Shown here: positions 16,366-24,376 of the stretch, piece by piece | Layout of the letters: every line of letters begins with the position of its first letter | Numbering within the stretch: the stretch's first letter is position 1 | Assembly (NCBI GenBank): GCA_039679375.1 | Contig: JBDKVA010000080.1 | Location: 1-29,960 of the forward strand | Origin: JBDKVA01 sp039679375 | GTDB lineage: Bacteria; Bacillota; Clostridia; Acetivibrionales; DTU013 | DNA length: 29,960 nucleotides | Direction: 5' to 3' | Notes under the pieces: model-generated | Databases searched by the model: none | Told to the model about the DNA's origin: nothing | Seen by the model: only the letters and a program-made list of their open reading frames with translations | Made by a program: the position numbers and the translations under genes

Positions 16366-17235
16366 TTAGTTCCAATACTTGCGATATTTAAGCGGTGTCA
16401 TTCCTTCAAACTCTCTGAAAGCCCTTACAAAATTGCTGGTGCTGGCAAAGCCGACACTTTCTGCAATATCCTCTACAAGCTTTTCAGTATTTTTCAATAA
16501 ATTTTTTGCCACATTTACCCTGTATTTCATTATATACTCATATGGACCATAGCCAGTGACTTTTTTGAATAATCTGGCAAAATGATATTTGCTGCAGAAG
16601 GAATAAACAGCCATATCTGAAAGCGAAATATTTTTATTATAGTTTCTCTCGACGAATTCCAATGCCATTTTCACATGACCGTCCGATACCTTTACGTTAT
16701 AGCTGCCGTCCGAATCACCGCCTTTAAGCAGCAAACAGGTAAGCAATTGCACAATCAGCATGGATAGCCTCGCTTCGGGGAAAAGATCTCTTTTTGCAGC
16801 AATTCCCAGCATTTCATCCAGTATGGCATGCAATTCGGAACAATCCTTAAGTTCAATAACAGCGCCATACCTTTCATATATGATATTGAAATACTCCTGG
16901 CTCGTGCTTCCGTAAAAATGGATGTATTTGATTTCCCATGAGCTTTTTTTGTATGTACAGTATTCCTGATAATCGTAGCAATCCATCAAAAGCACCTTTC
17001 CTGCATCAAGTTCGTACTCCCTGTTACGGTACTTTGCATATCCTTTTCCCGAAATGGTACATATGAGCAGGATACTTTTGTAGCCTTCCCTTTTTGTATA
17101 GTAGCTCGTATCGCAATGGAAATGCCCAATACTTTGCATATAAAAAAACGTTGATTTTGCCACTATGCTTGGAGTGTGGTTATATGAAACGGAGCCCTTT
17201 GCCGCAGATTTTGCATCAAGCCAGTATTCTTTCAT
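16366..17235 (-). CDS. AraC family transcriptional regulator with N-terminal cupin sensor
   Basis: A 289-residue soluble regulator. The N-terminal half has an AraC-binding cupin pattern (GHFHCDTSYYTKREGY, then YELDAGKVLLMDCYDYQEY), expected to bind a small sugar-like ligand. The C-terminal 100 residues form the double helix-turn-helix: SLSDMAVYSFCSKYHFARLF, then DIAESVGFASTSNFVRAF and the GMTPLKYRK end. The ribosome site AAGGGAG is about 11 bases before the ATG. It is transcribed divergently from the uroporphyrinogen-decarboxylase-like gene across 235 bases rich in inverted repeats. It therefore most likely controls that gene and itself. It has no transmembrane segment, unlike the regulator at 5676-7922. 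Confidence 0.9.
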   Translation of the reverse strand: MKEYWLDAKSAAKGSVSYNHTPSIVAKSTFFYMQSIGHFHCDTSYYTKREGYKSILLICTISGKGYAKYRNREYELDAGKVLLMDCYDYQEYCTYKKSSWEIKYIHFYGSTSQEYFNIIYERYGAVIELKDCSELHAILDEMLGIAAKRDLFPEARLSMLIVQLLTCLLLKGGDSDGSYNVKVSDGHVKMALEFVERNYNKNISLSDMAVYSFCSKYHFARLFKKVTGYGPYEYIMKYRVNVAKNLLKNTEKLVEDIAESVGFASTSNFVRAFREFEGMTPLKYRKYWN

Positions 17236-17344
17236 AACTTATACTTCTCCCTTAACGATAATGCAAATCTTCAACATTTGATAGCAATATATTTATATTT
17301 TTCAGCAATACATGGTATTGGTAGCCTATAAATATAATATTATA

Positions 17345-17374
17345 ATAAAAATATTGCTGCTGCAATATTTTTAT
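17345..17374. promoter_or_regulatory. Inverted repeat with GCAATA motifs in divergent regulatory region
   Basis: Perfect 13-bp arms ATAAAAATATTGC (17345-17357) and GCAATATTTTTAT (17362-17374) have a 4-base loop. The GCAATA half-site recurs upstream at 17284-17289 and 17305-17310. This pattern fits an operator set for the divergently encoded AraC-type regulator. Confidence 0.5.
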
Positions 17375-17385
17375 AGAATCCAGAC

Positions 17386-17430
17386 AAATTTACCGTATTG
17401 TGCCGGCCAACCGGCACAATAGGTAAATTT
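17386..17430. promoter_or_regulatory. Long near-perfect hairpin upstream of the UroD-like gene
   Basis: The left arm (17386-17406) reads AAATTTACC, then one extra G, then TATTGTGCCGG. The right arm (17411-17430) is its complement, giving 20 paired bases with a single bulge and a CCAA loop. It lies 40 bases before the start codon and lacks a T-run, so it is an operator or a stable 5' leader hairpin rather than a terminator. Confidence 0.65.
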
Positions 17431-17470
17431 ATGCAAGGCTGCAGATGAAATTATTAAGGAGGTCAAAATA

Positions 17471-18589
17471 ATGAAAATAAAATCATGCAGGGAAAAGTGG
17501 ACAGGTACCATGACAGACCGCGAAAGGTTCAATAATCAAATGCATTATAAACCGGTTGACCGAAGCTTCAATATGGAATTCGGCTATTGGGAGGAAAACT
17601 ATAGAAAGTGGGATATATTTGTTAATAATGGTATCATAGATGAAGAAAAGGCAAATAAGTTTTTTAATTTTGACAGGATCGAATGTATAAACGGTAAGAT
17701 ATGGATGTGCCCGCCTTTTAAGACAAGAACAGTAAGAGAAAACGAAACCTCAAGGATTTTAATCAATGGCAACGGGCTTCTCGCTGAAGTTCCAAAGGAT
17801 AAGCATGACACCATTCCTCATTATATTAAAGCTACGGTTGTAACTCCCGAGGACTGGAGAAAATGCAAGGCAGAGAGGTTTAAATTGGGTGACAGCCGCC
17901 GCAAAGTCAATATTGATTCTTTGAAGAAGAAGTATCCGGAAGACCGTGATTATCCGCTTGGCGTATACTGCGGCTCCATGATCGGCAAAATACGCGATAT
18001 GCTGACCTTTGAAGGTCTGGCATATGCCTGCTATGATTATCCTGAAATGGTCGAAGATATGGTGGAAACATGCTGCCTGCTTGTTGAAGAATTCCTTGAT
18101 CAGGTCCTGCCCCATTTCAATTTTGATTATGCTTCGGGCTGGGAGGACATTTGCTTCAAGAATGGTCCGATTGTATCAGTGAATTTTTTCAGAGATATTG
18201 TCATGCCGAGATATAAAAGAATAAAAGCAAAGCTGCTCAAGCACGGTATAGATATCTGGTATACGGATTGTGACGGAGATGTGAGGCCTATTCTTCCCTA
18301 TCTTCTCGAAGGGGGCATAAACTGCCTGTTTCCGTTTGAAGTCAACAGCTGTACTCATCCAGCGGAGCTTTTAAGAAAATATGAAGACCAGTTAAGAATA
18401 ATGGGTGGTGTTGACAAATTACAGCTAATAGCCGGCAAAAAAGCTATCAAGGCTTATTTGGAAAGTCTTGTCCCTCTTGTTGAACACGGAGGCTACATAC
18501 CGTTTTGCGATCATAGGTGCCCACCCGATGTCAGCCCGGAAAACTACATGTATTATCTTGATCTCAAGGAAAAAATGTTTGGAATGTAA
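17471..18589 (+). CDS. Uroporphyrinogen decarboxylase-like (MtaA/CmuA superfamily) protein
   Basis: A 372-residue cytoplasmic TIM-barrel protein of the UroD superfamily, recognised from TMTDRERFNNQMHYKPVDR at the N-terminus, GSMIGKIRDMLTFEGL, and FPFEVNSCTHPAEL with RIMGGVDK near the end. The porphyrin enzyme's hallmarks are absent, and the usual zinc-binding HxC of corrinoid methyltransferases is replaced by WYTDCDGDV, so it is neither HemE nor a standard MtaA. Lone members of this kind occur in clostridial sugar loci with unknown function. The ribosome site AAGGAGG is 8 bases before the ATG. It is monocistronic, ends at a strong terminator, and is probably controlled by the divergent AraC-type gene. 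Confidence 0.8.
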   Translation: MKIKSCREKWTGTMTDRERFNNQMHYKPVDRSFNMEFGYWEENYRKWDIFVNNGIIDEEKANKFFNFDRIECINGKIWMCPPFKTRTVRENETSRILINGNGLLAEVPKDKHDTIPHYIKATVVTPEDWRKCKAERFKLGDSRRKVNIDSLKKKYPEDRDYPLGVYCGSMIGKIRDMLTFEGLAYACYDYPEMVEDMVETCCLLVEEFLDQVLPHFNFDYASGWEDICFKNGPIVSVNFFRDIVMPRYKRIKAKLLKHGIDIWYTDCDGDVRPILPYLLEGGINCLFPFEVNSCTHPAELLRKYEDQLRIMGGVDKLQLIAGKKAIKAYLESLVPLVEHGGYIPFCDHRCPPDVSPENYMYYLDLKEKMFGM

Positions 18590-18594
18590 CAGCA

Positions 18595-18630
18595 GAGGCT
18601 TCTGCAATCAATGCAGAAGCCTCATTTTGT
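18595..18630. terminator. Terminator between the UroD-like gene and fba
   Basis: Perfect 12-bp arms GAGGCTTCTGCA (18595-18606) and TGCAGAAGCCTC (18612-18623) have a 5-base loop, followed by ATTTTGT on the plus strand. The hairpin lies between the two convergent stop codons and may serve both genes. Confidence 0.85.
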
Positions 18631-18634
18631 ACTA

Positions 18635-19564
18635 TCATGCTTTGCCGTCGCAGCCAAGGACATTGACGAGCTTGTTTTTAACAAGCTGTTTGATGGCCTC
18701 TCTTGCAGGCTTCAGATACTGCCTCGGGTCAAAGTGATCGGGATGCTGCGCAAAGTATTCCCTTATCGTAGCAGTCATGGCAAGCCTCAAATCCGAGTCG
18801 ATGTTGATCTTGCAGACAGCAGACCTGGCGGCCTTTCTCAGCATATCTTCCGGTACTCCCCTTGCGCCCGGCATGTTTCCGCCGTACTTGTTAATCTTGT
18901 CGACCAGCTCGGGTATAACGGAGGAAGCACCATGGAGAACGATCGGGAAGCCCGGAAGCCTCTTTGAGACTTCATCAAGAATATCAAACCTGAGCTTCGG
19001 CTCACCTTTGAATTTGAATGCGCCATGGCTTGTGCCGATTGCGATCGCCAGAGAGTCAACACCTGTCTTCGAAACGAACTCCTCAACTTCATCAGGCCTT
19101 GTATAGGATGAGTCTTCCGCCGATACATTGACCGCATCCTCTACTCCTGCCAGCCTGCCAAGCTCGCCTTCAACCACAACGCCATGAGCGTGCGCGTATT
19201 CCACGACCTGCCTGGTCAGCTTGATGTTTTCTTCAAACGGAAAATGCGAGCCGTCGATCATAACGGATGTAAAACCTCCGTCTACACAGGATTTGCAGAG
19301 CTCAAATGTATCGCCATGATCAAGATGAAGGCAGATTGGAAGGCCCGTTTCTATGATAGCAGCTTCAACCAGCTTCATCAGGTATGTGTGATTTGCATAT
19401 TTCCTTGCGCCTGAGGAAACCTGCAGGATAAGCGGTGCGTTTACTTCCTTTGCCGCCTCGGTAATTCCCTGTACGATTTCCATGTTGTTTACATTAAAAG
19501 CGCCGATAGCATAACCGCCCTCGTAAGCTTTTTTGAACATTTCTGTAGATGTAACCAATGCCAT
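18635..19564 (-). CDS. fba: Class II fructose-1,6-bisphosphate aldolase
   Basis: A 309-residue zinc-dependent aldolase that splits fructose 1,6-bisphosphate into dihydroxyacetone phosphate and glyceraldehyde 3-phosphate. The signature CLHLDHGD (residues 78-85) gives catalytic Asp82 and zinc ligand His83. VEGELGRLAG (131-140), GTSHGAFKFKG and VLHGASSV supply further metal and phosphate residues. Full family length. The ATG at 19564 has AAAGGAG 8 bases upstream. It is divergent from the PPi-dependent phosphofructokinase gene. The same two enzymes lie close together in Acetivibrio thermocellus, from memory. The aldolase follows the kinase directly in glycolysis. Confidence 0.95.
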   Translation of the reverse strand: MALVTSTEMFKKAYEGGYAIGAFNVNNMEIVQGITEAAKEVNAPLILQVSSGARKYANHTYLMKLVEAAIIETGLPICLHLDHGDTFELCKSCVDGGFTSVMIDGSHFPFEENIKLTRQVVEYAHAHGVVVEGELGRLAGVEDAVNVSAEDSSYTRPDEVEEFVSKTGVDSLAIAIGTSHGAFKFKGEPKLRFDILDEVSKRLPGFPIVLHGASSVIPELVDKINKYGGNMPGARGVPEDMLRKAARSAVCKINIDSDLRLAMTATIREYFAQHPDHFDPRQYLKPAREAIKQLVKNKLVNVLGCDGKA

Positions 19565-19632
19565 AAGAACAACTCCTTTATTTTATAATTTTTCTATTGC
19601 ATCACATCGATAGATTATGTATTTGTTACAAA

Positions 19633-19661
19633 TTTATCATAATCATTTTATCAGATTTCAA
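19633..19661 (-). promoter_or_regulatory. Probable fba promoter
   Basis: On the minus strand TTGAAA (19661-19656), a 17-base spacer and GATAAA (19638-19633) lie 69 bases before the fba start. Both boxes match consensus at four of six or better. Confidence 0.45.
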
Positions 19662-19745
19662 CTCAAAATCAAGGAATAATTGATGAATGTTAAAAAAATG
19701 TCGATGTATAATTGCATTTTGGTAACTCTTATGTTATATTTTATT

Positions 19746-19774
19746 TTGACATACACAGGGTATTCTAATGTATG
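19746..19774 (+). promoter_or_regulatory. Probable pfp promoter
   Basis: A perfect TTGACA (19746-19751) points toward pfp. At 17 bases the -10 is only TGTATG (19769-19774); TATGTA follows with a 19-base spacer. The start codon is about 80 bases downstream. Confidence 0.45.
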
Positions 19775-19852
19775 TACATTTAGGCCTTATTGCAGGATGC
19801 AGCATTGCATAAAGCATTATAGTGAAAGTTTGCGAAAGGAATGATTATAATT

Positions 19853-21100
19853 ATGAGCGAATTGAAAGGTGCAGCAATTTTTGGACAGTCCGGCGGACCA
19901 ACCTCTGTTATCAATGCCAGCGCAGCAGGCGTTTTCCAGGAAGCGCTCAGGCAGGGAGCAATCACTGCGGTTTACGGCGCAGCTCATGGAATCAAGGGAA
20001 TCCTTGAAGAAAAATTCTATGATATGAGCAAGGAAGATTCCCATGAACTCGATCTGATGAAGACCACCCCTTCCTCCGCTCTCGGATCCGTACGCTACAA
20101 GCTCAAGAAAGCAGAAGAGGATGAGACGGATTACAAGAGGCTGCTGGAAGTCTTTAGGAAGTACAATATCCGCTATTTCTTCTACAATGGCGGCAACGAC
20201 TCCATGGATACCTGCAACAAGATCAGCAAATACATGCAGAAGTCCGGCTACGAATGCAGGGTTATGGGCGTGCCGAAGACGATTGACAACGACCTTTGGG
20301 GAACGGACCACTGCCCGGGATACGGAAGCGCAGCAAAATATATCGCCACCTCTACAATGGAAGTCTATCATGACGCGCGTGTATATGACAAAGGTATGAT
20401 CACCGTTCTTGAAATCATGGGAAGAAATGCAGGCTGGCTCACGGCTGCATCCGCTCTTGCCTCATACGCAGGATTCGGTCCGGATCTGATCTATCTGCCT
20501 GAAATTCCGTTTGACGTAGACAAGTTCATTTCCGAGGCTTCTGAGATATACAAAAAGCAGAACAATGTCATTATCGCAGTTTCAGAAGGCATCCGGGACA
20601 AGGACGGCACATACATTTCAGAATACGGTTCAGATCTCGCTAAAAGCAAGGATGCTTTCGGGCATGCACAGCTGGGCGGTCTAGCCGTTACGCTTGCCAA
20701 CATGCTGAAGGAAAAAACCGGTGCAAAGGTACGAGGCATCGAATTCAGTCTTCTGCAAAGATGTGCTGCACACCTCGGTTCCCTCACGGATGTAAACGAA
20801 GCATATTTGGCTGGTCAAATGGCAGTACGGTATGCTGTTGAAGGCAAGACCGACTTCATGGTAGCCTTTGAAAGAGCGGAAGGGCCGGTTTATAAGTGCA
20901 ATATCAAACTGATCAACCTTACGGATGTAGCAAATGCGGAAAAGAAGATTCCGCGTGAATGGATCAATAAGGAAGGCAACGGCCTCAATAATGAATTCAT
21001 CAAATATGCGCTGCCGCTGATACAGGGTGAATCGGCTCCGCCTATTGAAAATGGTCTGCCGAGGTTTGCCAAACTTAAAAAGGTGCTTGCGGCAAAGTAA
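19853..21100 (+). CDS. pfp: Pyrophosphate-dependent 6-phosphofructokinase
   Basis: A 415-residue phosphofructokinase. FGQSGGPTSVINAS (10-23) is the phosphate loop, GGNDSMD (113-119) the phosphoryl-donor site, PKTIDND (141-147) the catalytic loop, and EIMGRNAGW (187-195) the fructose-6-phosphate site. Asp117, where ATP enzymes have Gly, and Lys142 in PKTIDND are the known markers of PPi use. The enzyme therefore catalyses PPi + F6P to Pi + FBP reversibly. The ATG at 19853 is preferred to 19841 because GAAAGGA would abut the earlier start. It is monocistronic with a strong terminator and divergent from fba. PPi-based glycolysis is typical of cellulolytic Clostridia. Confidence 0.93.
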   Translation: MSELKGAAIFGQSGGPTSVINASAAGVFQEALRQGAITAVYGAAHGIKGILEEKFYDMSKEDSHELDLMKTTPSSALGSVRYKLKKAEEDETDYKRLLEVFRKYNIRYFFYNGGNDSMDTCNKISKYMQKSGYECRVMGVPKTIDNDLWGTDHCPGYGSAAKYIATSTMEVYHDARVYDKGMITVLEIMGRNAGWLTAASALASYAGFGPDLIYLPEIPFDVDKFISEASEIYKKQNNVIIAVSEGIRDKDGTYISEYGSDLAKSKDAFGHAQLGGLAVTLANMLKEKTGAKVRGIEFSLLQRCAAHLGSLTDVNEAYLAGQMAVRYAVEGKTDFMVAFERAEGPVYKCNIKLINLTDVANAEKKIPREWINKEGNGLNNEFIKYALPLIQGESAPPIENGLPRFAKLKKVLAAK

Positions 21101-21113
21101 TAAAAAGCAAATA

Positions 21114-21151
21114 GAGCTGCAGTTCCGTAAAAGGTGCTGCAGCTCTTTTTT
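21114..21151 (+). terminator. Terminator of pfp
   Basis: Arms GAGCTGCAG (21114-21122) and CTGCAGCTC (21137-21145) enclose a 14-base loop and are followed by six T. It overlaps the stop codon of the convergent flavin reductase-like gene. Confidence 0.9.
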
Positions 21152-21728
21152 ACCGTTTAATGTTCTTCTTTTTTGCCACAGAGTAGCCGAAGAAGCCCAG
21201 TTCTTTTCCCAGAGCCCAGTATTTGCCGTGCGAGTAGCCGATAAGTCCGGCTTTTTCCAACGCCAGCTTACCGCTTTCATCAATCAGCTCTTCATCGACA
21301 TCCACCGCTACGATTTCGGCTACAAACATATCATGGCTGCCAAGCTCCAAAGTGTTTTTCACGATACATTCAAGTGAAACCGGGCTTTCCTTTATAATAG
21401 GCACATCAATGACCGATGCTTTCTCCGGAGTCAATTTGGCAGCTTTAAATTTATCTGTGTCCCTGCCCGACTTGACGCCACAAAGATCAGTGGCAAAAGC
21501 CAGCTTCTGTGTCGTCAGGTTCACTGCGAACTGCCCCCTCGCCATTATAAGGCCGTGTGAATATCTTTCCTTCCTTATGGATATGGACAGCATCGGCGGG
21601 TTCGAGTTGACCGTTCCGGCCCATGCCAGCGTTATTATATTTGGCTTCCCCGTCTCATCCGTACAGGTCACCATGACTACCGGTACCGGATTGAGCAGCG
21701 TTGAAGGTTTCCATATTTTTTTTGCCAC
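21150..21728 (-). CDS. Flavin reductase-like FMN-binding protein
   Basis: A 192-residue protein of the flavin reductase/FMN-binding split-barrel family. Visible elements are LLNPVPVVMVTCTDETGKPN, then LAWAGTVNSNPPMLSISIR with the RYSHGLI segment (positions about 11-60), and VNLTTQKLAFATDLCG further on. The start is a GTG with AGGAGG 7 bases upstream. Members bind FMN and are used as NAD(P)H:flavin reductases or as electron carriers in anaerobes. It is last in an apparent operon with the ABC-2 type transporter genes (40 bases downstream of the permease stop). The functional link is unclear. Confidence 0.85.
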   Translation of the reverse strand: MAKKIWKPSTLLNPVPVVMVTCTDETGKPNIITLAWAGTVNSNPPMLSISIRKERYSHGLIMARGQFAVNLTTQKLAFATDLCGVKSGRDTDKFKAAKLTPEKASVIDVPIIKESPVSLECIVKNTLELGSHDMFVAEIVAVDVDEELIDESGKLALEKAGLIGYSHGKYWALGKELGFFGYSVAKKKNIKR

Positions 21729-21768
21729 TTTATATCCTCCTGGTTATATTATTTACTACTGTTATGCA

Positions 21769-23451
21769 TTATGCTTCCAGCTCCCGGTATTTATTATCCG
21801 CAACCGCATAAAGCGCCAGCAGGGAAAGCAATCCAAGTATGACAGACACTACGCCGATCGCAATAAATACCAGCCACATCGGCAGCTTTACCGCCAGCAT
21901 GACAAATACCACAACACCAAGTATGATCAGTATAAGTAAGGACAGCAGCATTCCTATGCCGCCGTTCATATTCTGCTTCATGGCTTCCTGTTCACTGTTC
22001 CATATGAGCTTCGGATGGAATACGTCCAGCAGAAGGTTCAGTGCAACCATGGAAACAGACCCGAGCATTCCAACCAGGATCGAACTCAATACCCATAACG
22101 GCTGCACTTTCATGAATACCCACATGATGACGCCCGTTATAATAATTCCGATTGCAGATATGATATAGCTCATGAGAAACTTGGCTGTTACCTGCTGTTT
22201 TGCGGAAACCGGCACCAATTTGGTGATCCAGAAGGTCTTCCCTTCCCTGGACAGGGATGTGGAAGCAACAAGGTTCATACCTGCCGTAAACAGCATCAGC
22301 CCAAGTCCGGCAAGTATTATATACGGCGCTGCCTCGGGATTGTTTATCGCTTCAAAAAGCTGTGTCGCGTCCTTATCGCTGCCCTGTGCGAAAAACATGA
22401 CCAGTACCATGGTAGGTCCCATGAGTGTTCCTGCAAGGCCGTTTAATGCGTAAATAGGCGTTCTGAACAGTATTTTCCACTCTCGCGCCATGATCGCCGA
22501 TACGGGGCTTGTCACTTTCCTGTACTGCCTGTTCAGCTGTTCGCCTGTCATCATCCTTTTTCTTCTTGTAACCTCTTGGCCGGCAAGAAGCGCCTTGTAG
22601 AACAGTGCGTTAGACAGCCACAAAAGCAGCAAAAACAGTAATACGCTGACGGCAAAGAATAGGATCAGGTATCCCAGCCCGGCAAAGCCTCCTTCTGATA
22701 AGCCCTTCGTCGCCCATATGCTTGGCGGAAATCTGCTGCCGATCAGTTCGATCAGTCCCGACTGACTTAAGACAAGGTTATTGAAAAAATCGGGTTCTCC
22801 CGCTCTGCTTAAGTTCTGTGAAAACATGCTAATGCCCACACCAAGGAAAATAGCAGCAAATCCGCCTATTATGGCAAATAAATCCTTATACCTCCTGAAG
22901 TTGATAAACCTCATCAGGATCATAATAATCAATGCGGCCGCAGCAAGCGGTATAATAGGCGACACTATGATGAGCAGCAGGCTCTTGATCCAGAAAAACA
23001 AGCCCTGTCCTGTTCCTGTACCATAAATGATCAGAGGAGGCAACAGGATCGGCAGCGCTGTGAGATACTCATTCACCATAACGACGGCAAACTTGCCGCC
23101 CACTACTTCATACGGCTTGAGCGGCAGCGGCACTAACGATTCCAGGTCCTGTGAAAAGTAAAACATGCCCATGATATAAAATATTCCAAAGAACAAAATA
23201 ACGAGCTGTGTAAAAAGAAATGCGATCGTCAGAACGATTTCAGGCTGATTCAGCACAGTGCCGGCCGCAAATATTCCGGACATCATCAACGTGTACATGG
23301 TCAGCAGCGGCAATAATGAAATAACGATCACTACCGCTATCAGTATCGGCTCCCAAAGCTTTTTCTTTTCACGCGTAAAACGGTATTTAAGAGCTGAAAT
23401 GCCATAATTCACATTCAGCTGCATTCTCAAAAAAGAGGTAAATGGTTTCAT
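21769..23451 (-). CDS. ABC-2 type transporter permease
   Basis: A 560-residue membrane protein with about 10-12 hydrophobic segments, the first being ILIAVVIVISLLPLLTMYTL. The layout, with a large internal repeat and the LVPVSAKQQVTAKFLMSY motif in the second half, is that of the long putative ABC-2 permease subunits of Firmicutes. Its ATG overlaps the stop of the upstream ATPase gene (ATGA), so the two are translationally coupled. No dedicated binding protein is present, which agrees with export. The substrate cannot be inferred. Confidence 0.85.
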   Translation of the reverse strand: MKPFTSFLRMQLNVNYGISALKYRFTREKKKLWEPILIAVVIVISLLPLLTMYTLMMSGIFAAGTVLNQPEIVLTIAFLFTQLVILFFGIFYIMGMFYFSQDLESLVPLPLKPYEVVGGKFAVVMVNEYLTALPILLPPLIIYGTGTGQGLFFWIKSLLLIIVSPIIPLAAAALIIMILMRFINFRRYKDLFAIIGGFAAIFLGVGISMFSQNLSRAGEPDFFNNLVLSQSGLIELIGSRFPPSIWATKGLSEGGFAGLGYLILFFAVSVLLFLLLLWLSNALFYKALLAGQEVTRRKRMMTGEQLNRQYRKVTSPVSAIMAREWKILFRTPIYALNGLAGTLMGPTMVLVMFFAQGSDKDATQLFEAINNPEAAPYIILAGLGLMLFTAGMNLVASTSLSREGKTFWITKLVPVSAKQQVTAKFLMSYIISAIGIIITGVIMWVFMKVQPLWVLSSILVGMLGSVSMVALNLLLDVFHPKLIWNSEQEAMKQNMNGGIGMLLSLLILIILGVVVFVMLAVKLPMWLVFIAIGVVSVILGLLSLLALYAVADNKYRELEA

Positions 23452-24170
23452 TTTTCGGTCAACTCCAAAAAGATATTTTCGAGAGAATCCTTATTGTCGC
23501 CCTGCCTTAGCTCACTCATGGTTCCGCTTGCTATCAGCTTGCCCCTGTGGATGATGCCGATCCTGTCGCAGAGCTTTTCCGCCACTTCAAGTATATGCGT
23601 CGAGAAGAATACGGTATTACCTTTGTCGCAGTGCTCCCTCATTTGTTCCTTGAGGAGGTGCGCCGATTTTGGATCAAGCCCGACCATCGGTTCATCAAGT
23701 ATCCACACTGCAGGATTATGTATTAATGCACCTGTAAGCGCTATTTTTTGCTTCATGCCGTGTGAGTAGCTTTTGATCAGATCAGATGCGGCATCCTTCA
23801 ATTCAAACATTTCAAGGTAATACTCGATCCTCTGCTTCCTCTCCATAGCCGGCACCTGGTAGACATCTGCCATAAAATTGAGGTATTCTGTGCCTGAGAG
23901 CCTCTCATACAGATTTGGGTTGTCCGGTACATAACCTATGTTTTTCTTTGCCTCGAGGGCATTTTTACGGATATCTGCGCCATTGATCAGTATTTCTCCT
24001 TCGTCCGGATTGAGAAGGCCGATCATCATTTTGATTGTAGTGGTCTTTCCTGCGCCATTGGGGCCAAGAAAGCCGAATATTTCACCTTTGTTGACCTTAA
24101 GGCTCAAGTTGTCGACTGCTTTAACCGAGCCTTTATTATAACTTTTTGAAACATTCCGGATGTCAATCAT
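23448..24170 (-). CDS. ABC transporter ATP-binding protein (ABC-2 exporter type)
   Basis: A 240-residue ATPase with Walker A GPNGAGKTT, signature SYSHGMKQKIAL, Walker B VWILDEPMVGLDP and a switch His in FFSTHILE. The signature is SHGMK rather than LSGGQ, as is common in ABC-2 exporters of the CcmA/YhaQ class. The ATG at 24170 follows AGAGGAAAATGT; a longer frame to 24233 has no ribosome site. It pairs with the permease, with which it overlaps by 4 bases. The 206 bases upstream (24171-24376) show no clear promoter. Confidence 0.92.
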   Translation of the reverse strand: MIDIRNVSKSYNKGSVKAVDNLSLKVNKGEIFGFLGPNGAGKTTTIKMMIGLLNPDEGEILINGADIRKNALEAKKNIGYVPDNPNLYERLSGTEYLNFMADVYQVPAMERKQRIEYYLEMFELKDAASDLIKSYSHGMKQKIALTGALIHNPAVWILDEPMVGLDPKSAHLLKEQMREHCDKGNTVFFSTHILEVAEKLCDRIGIIHRGKLIASGTMSELRQGDNKDSLENIFLELTEK

Positions 24171-24376
24171 ACATTTTCCTCTTTCTATTTCTTCTATTTG
24201 CTTTATACAGTAATGATACGCGTATTCAGCCAAATAAGTCTTACTGTCTGCGACTTTATTCGCAAGTTTCGCGATTAATCTATACTGAATGAACCAATTT
24301 TCTTGACGAATGTCTCTGCAAACAGCAGTGATTCTATGATGTTTGCGAAGACAGGCGTTCAGAAAATTTCATTCAA

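Noticed and set aside
17471..18589. HemE (porphyrin biosynthesis) assignment.
   Set aside because: The N-terminal and active-site residues of true uroporphyrinogen decarboxylase are absent and no heme genes are nearby.
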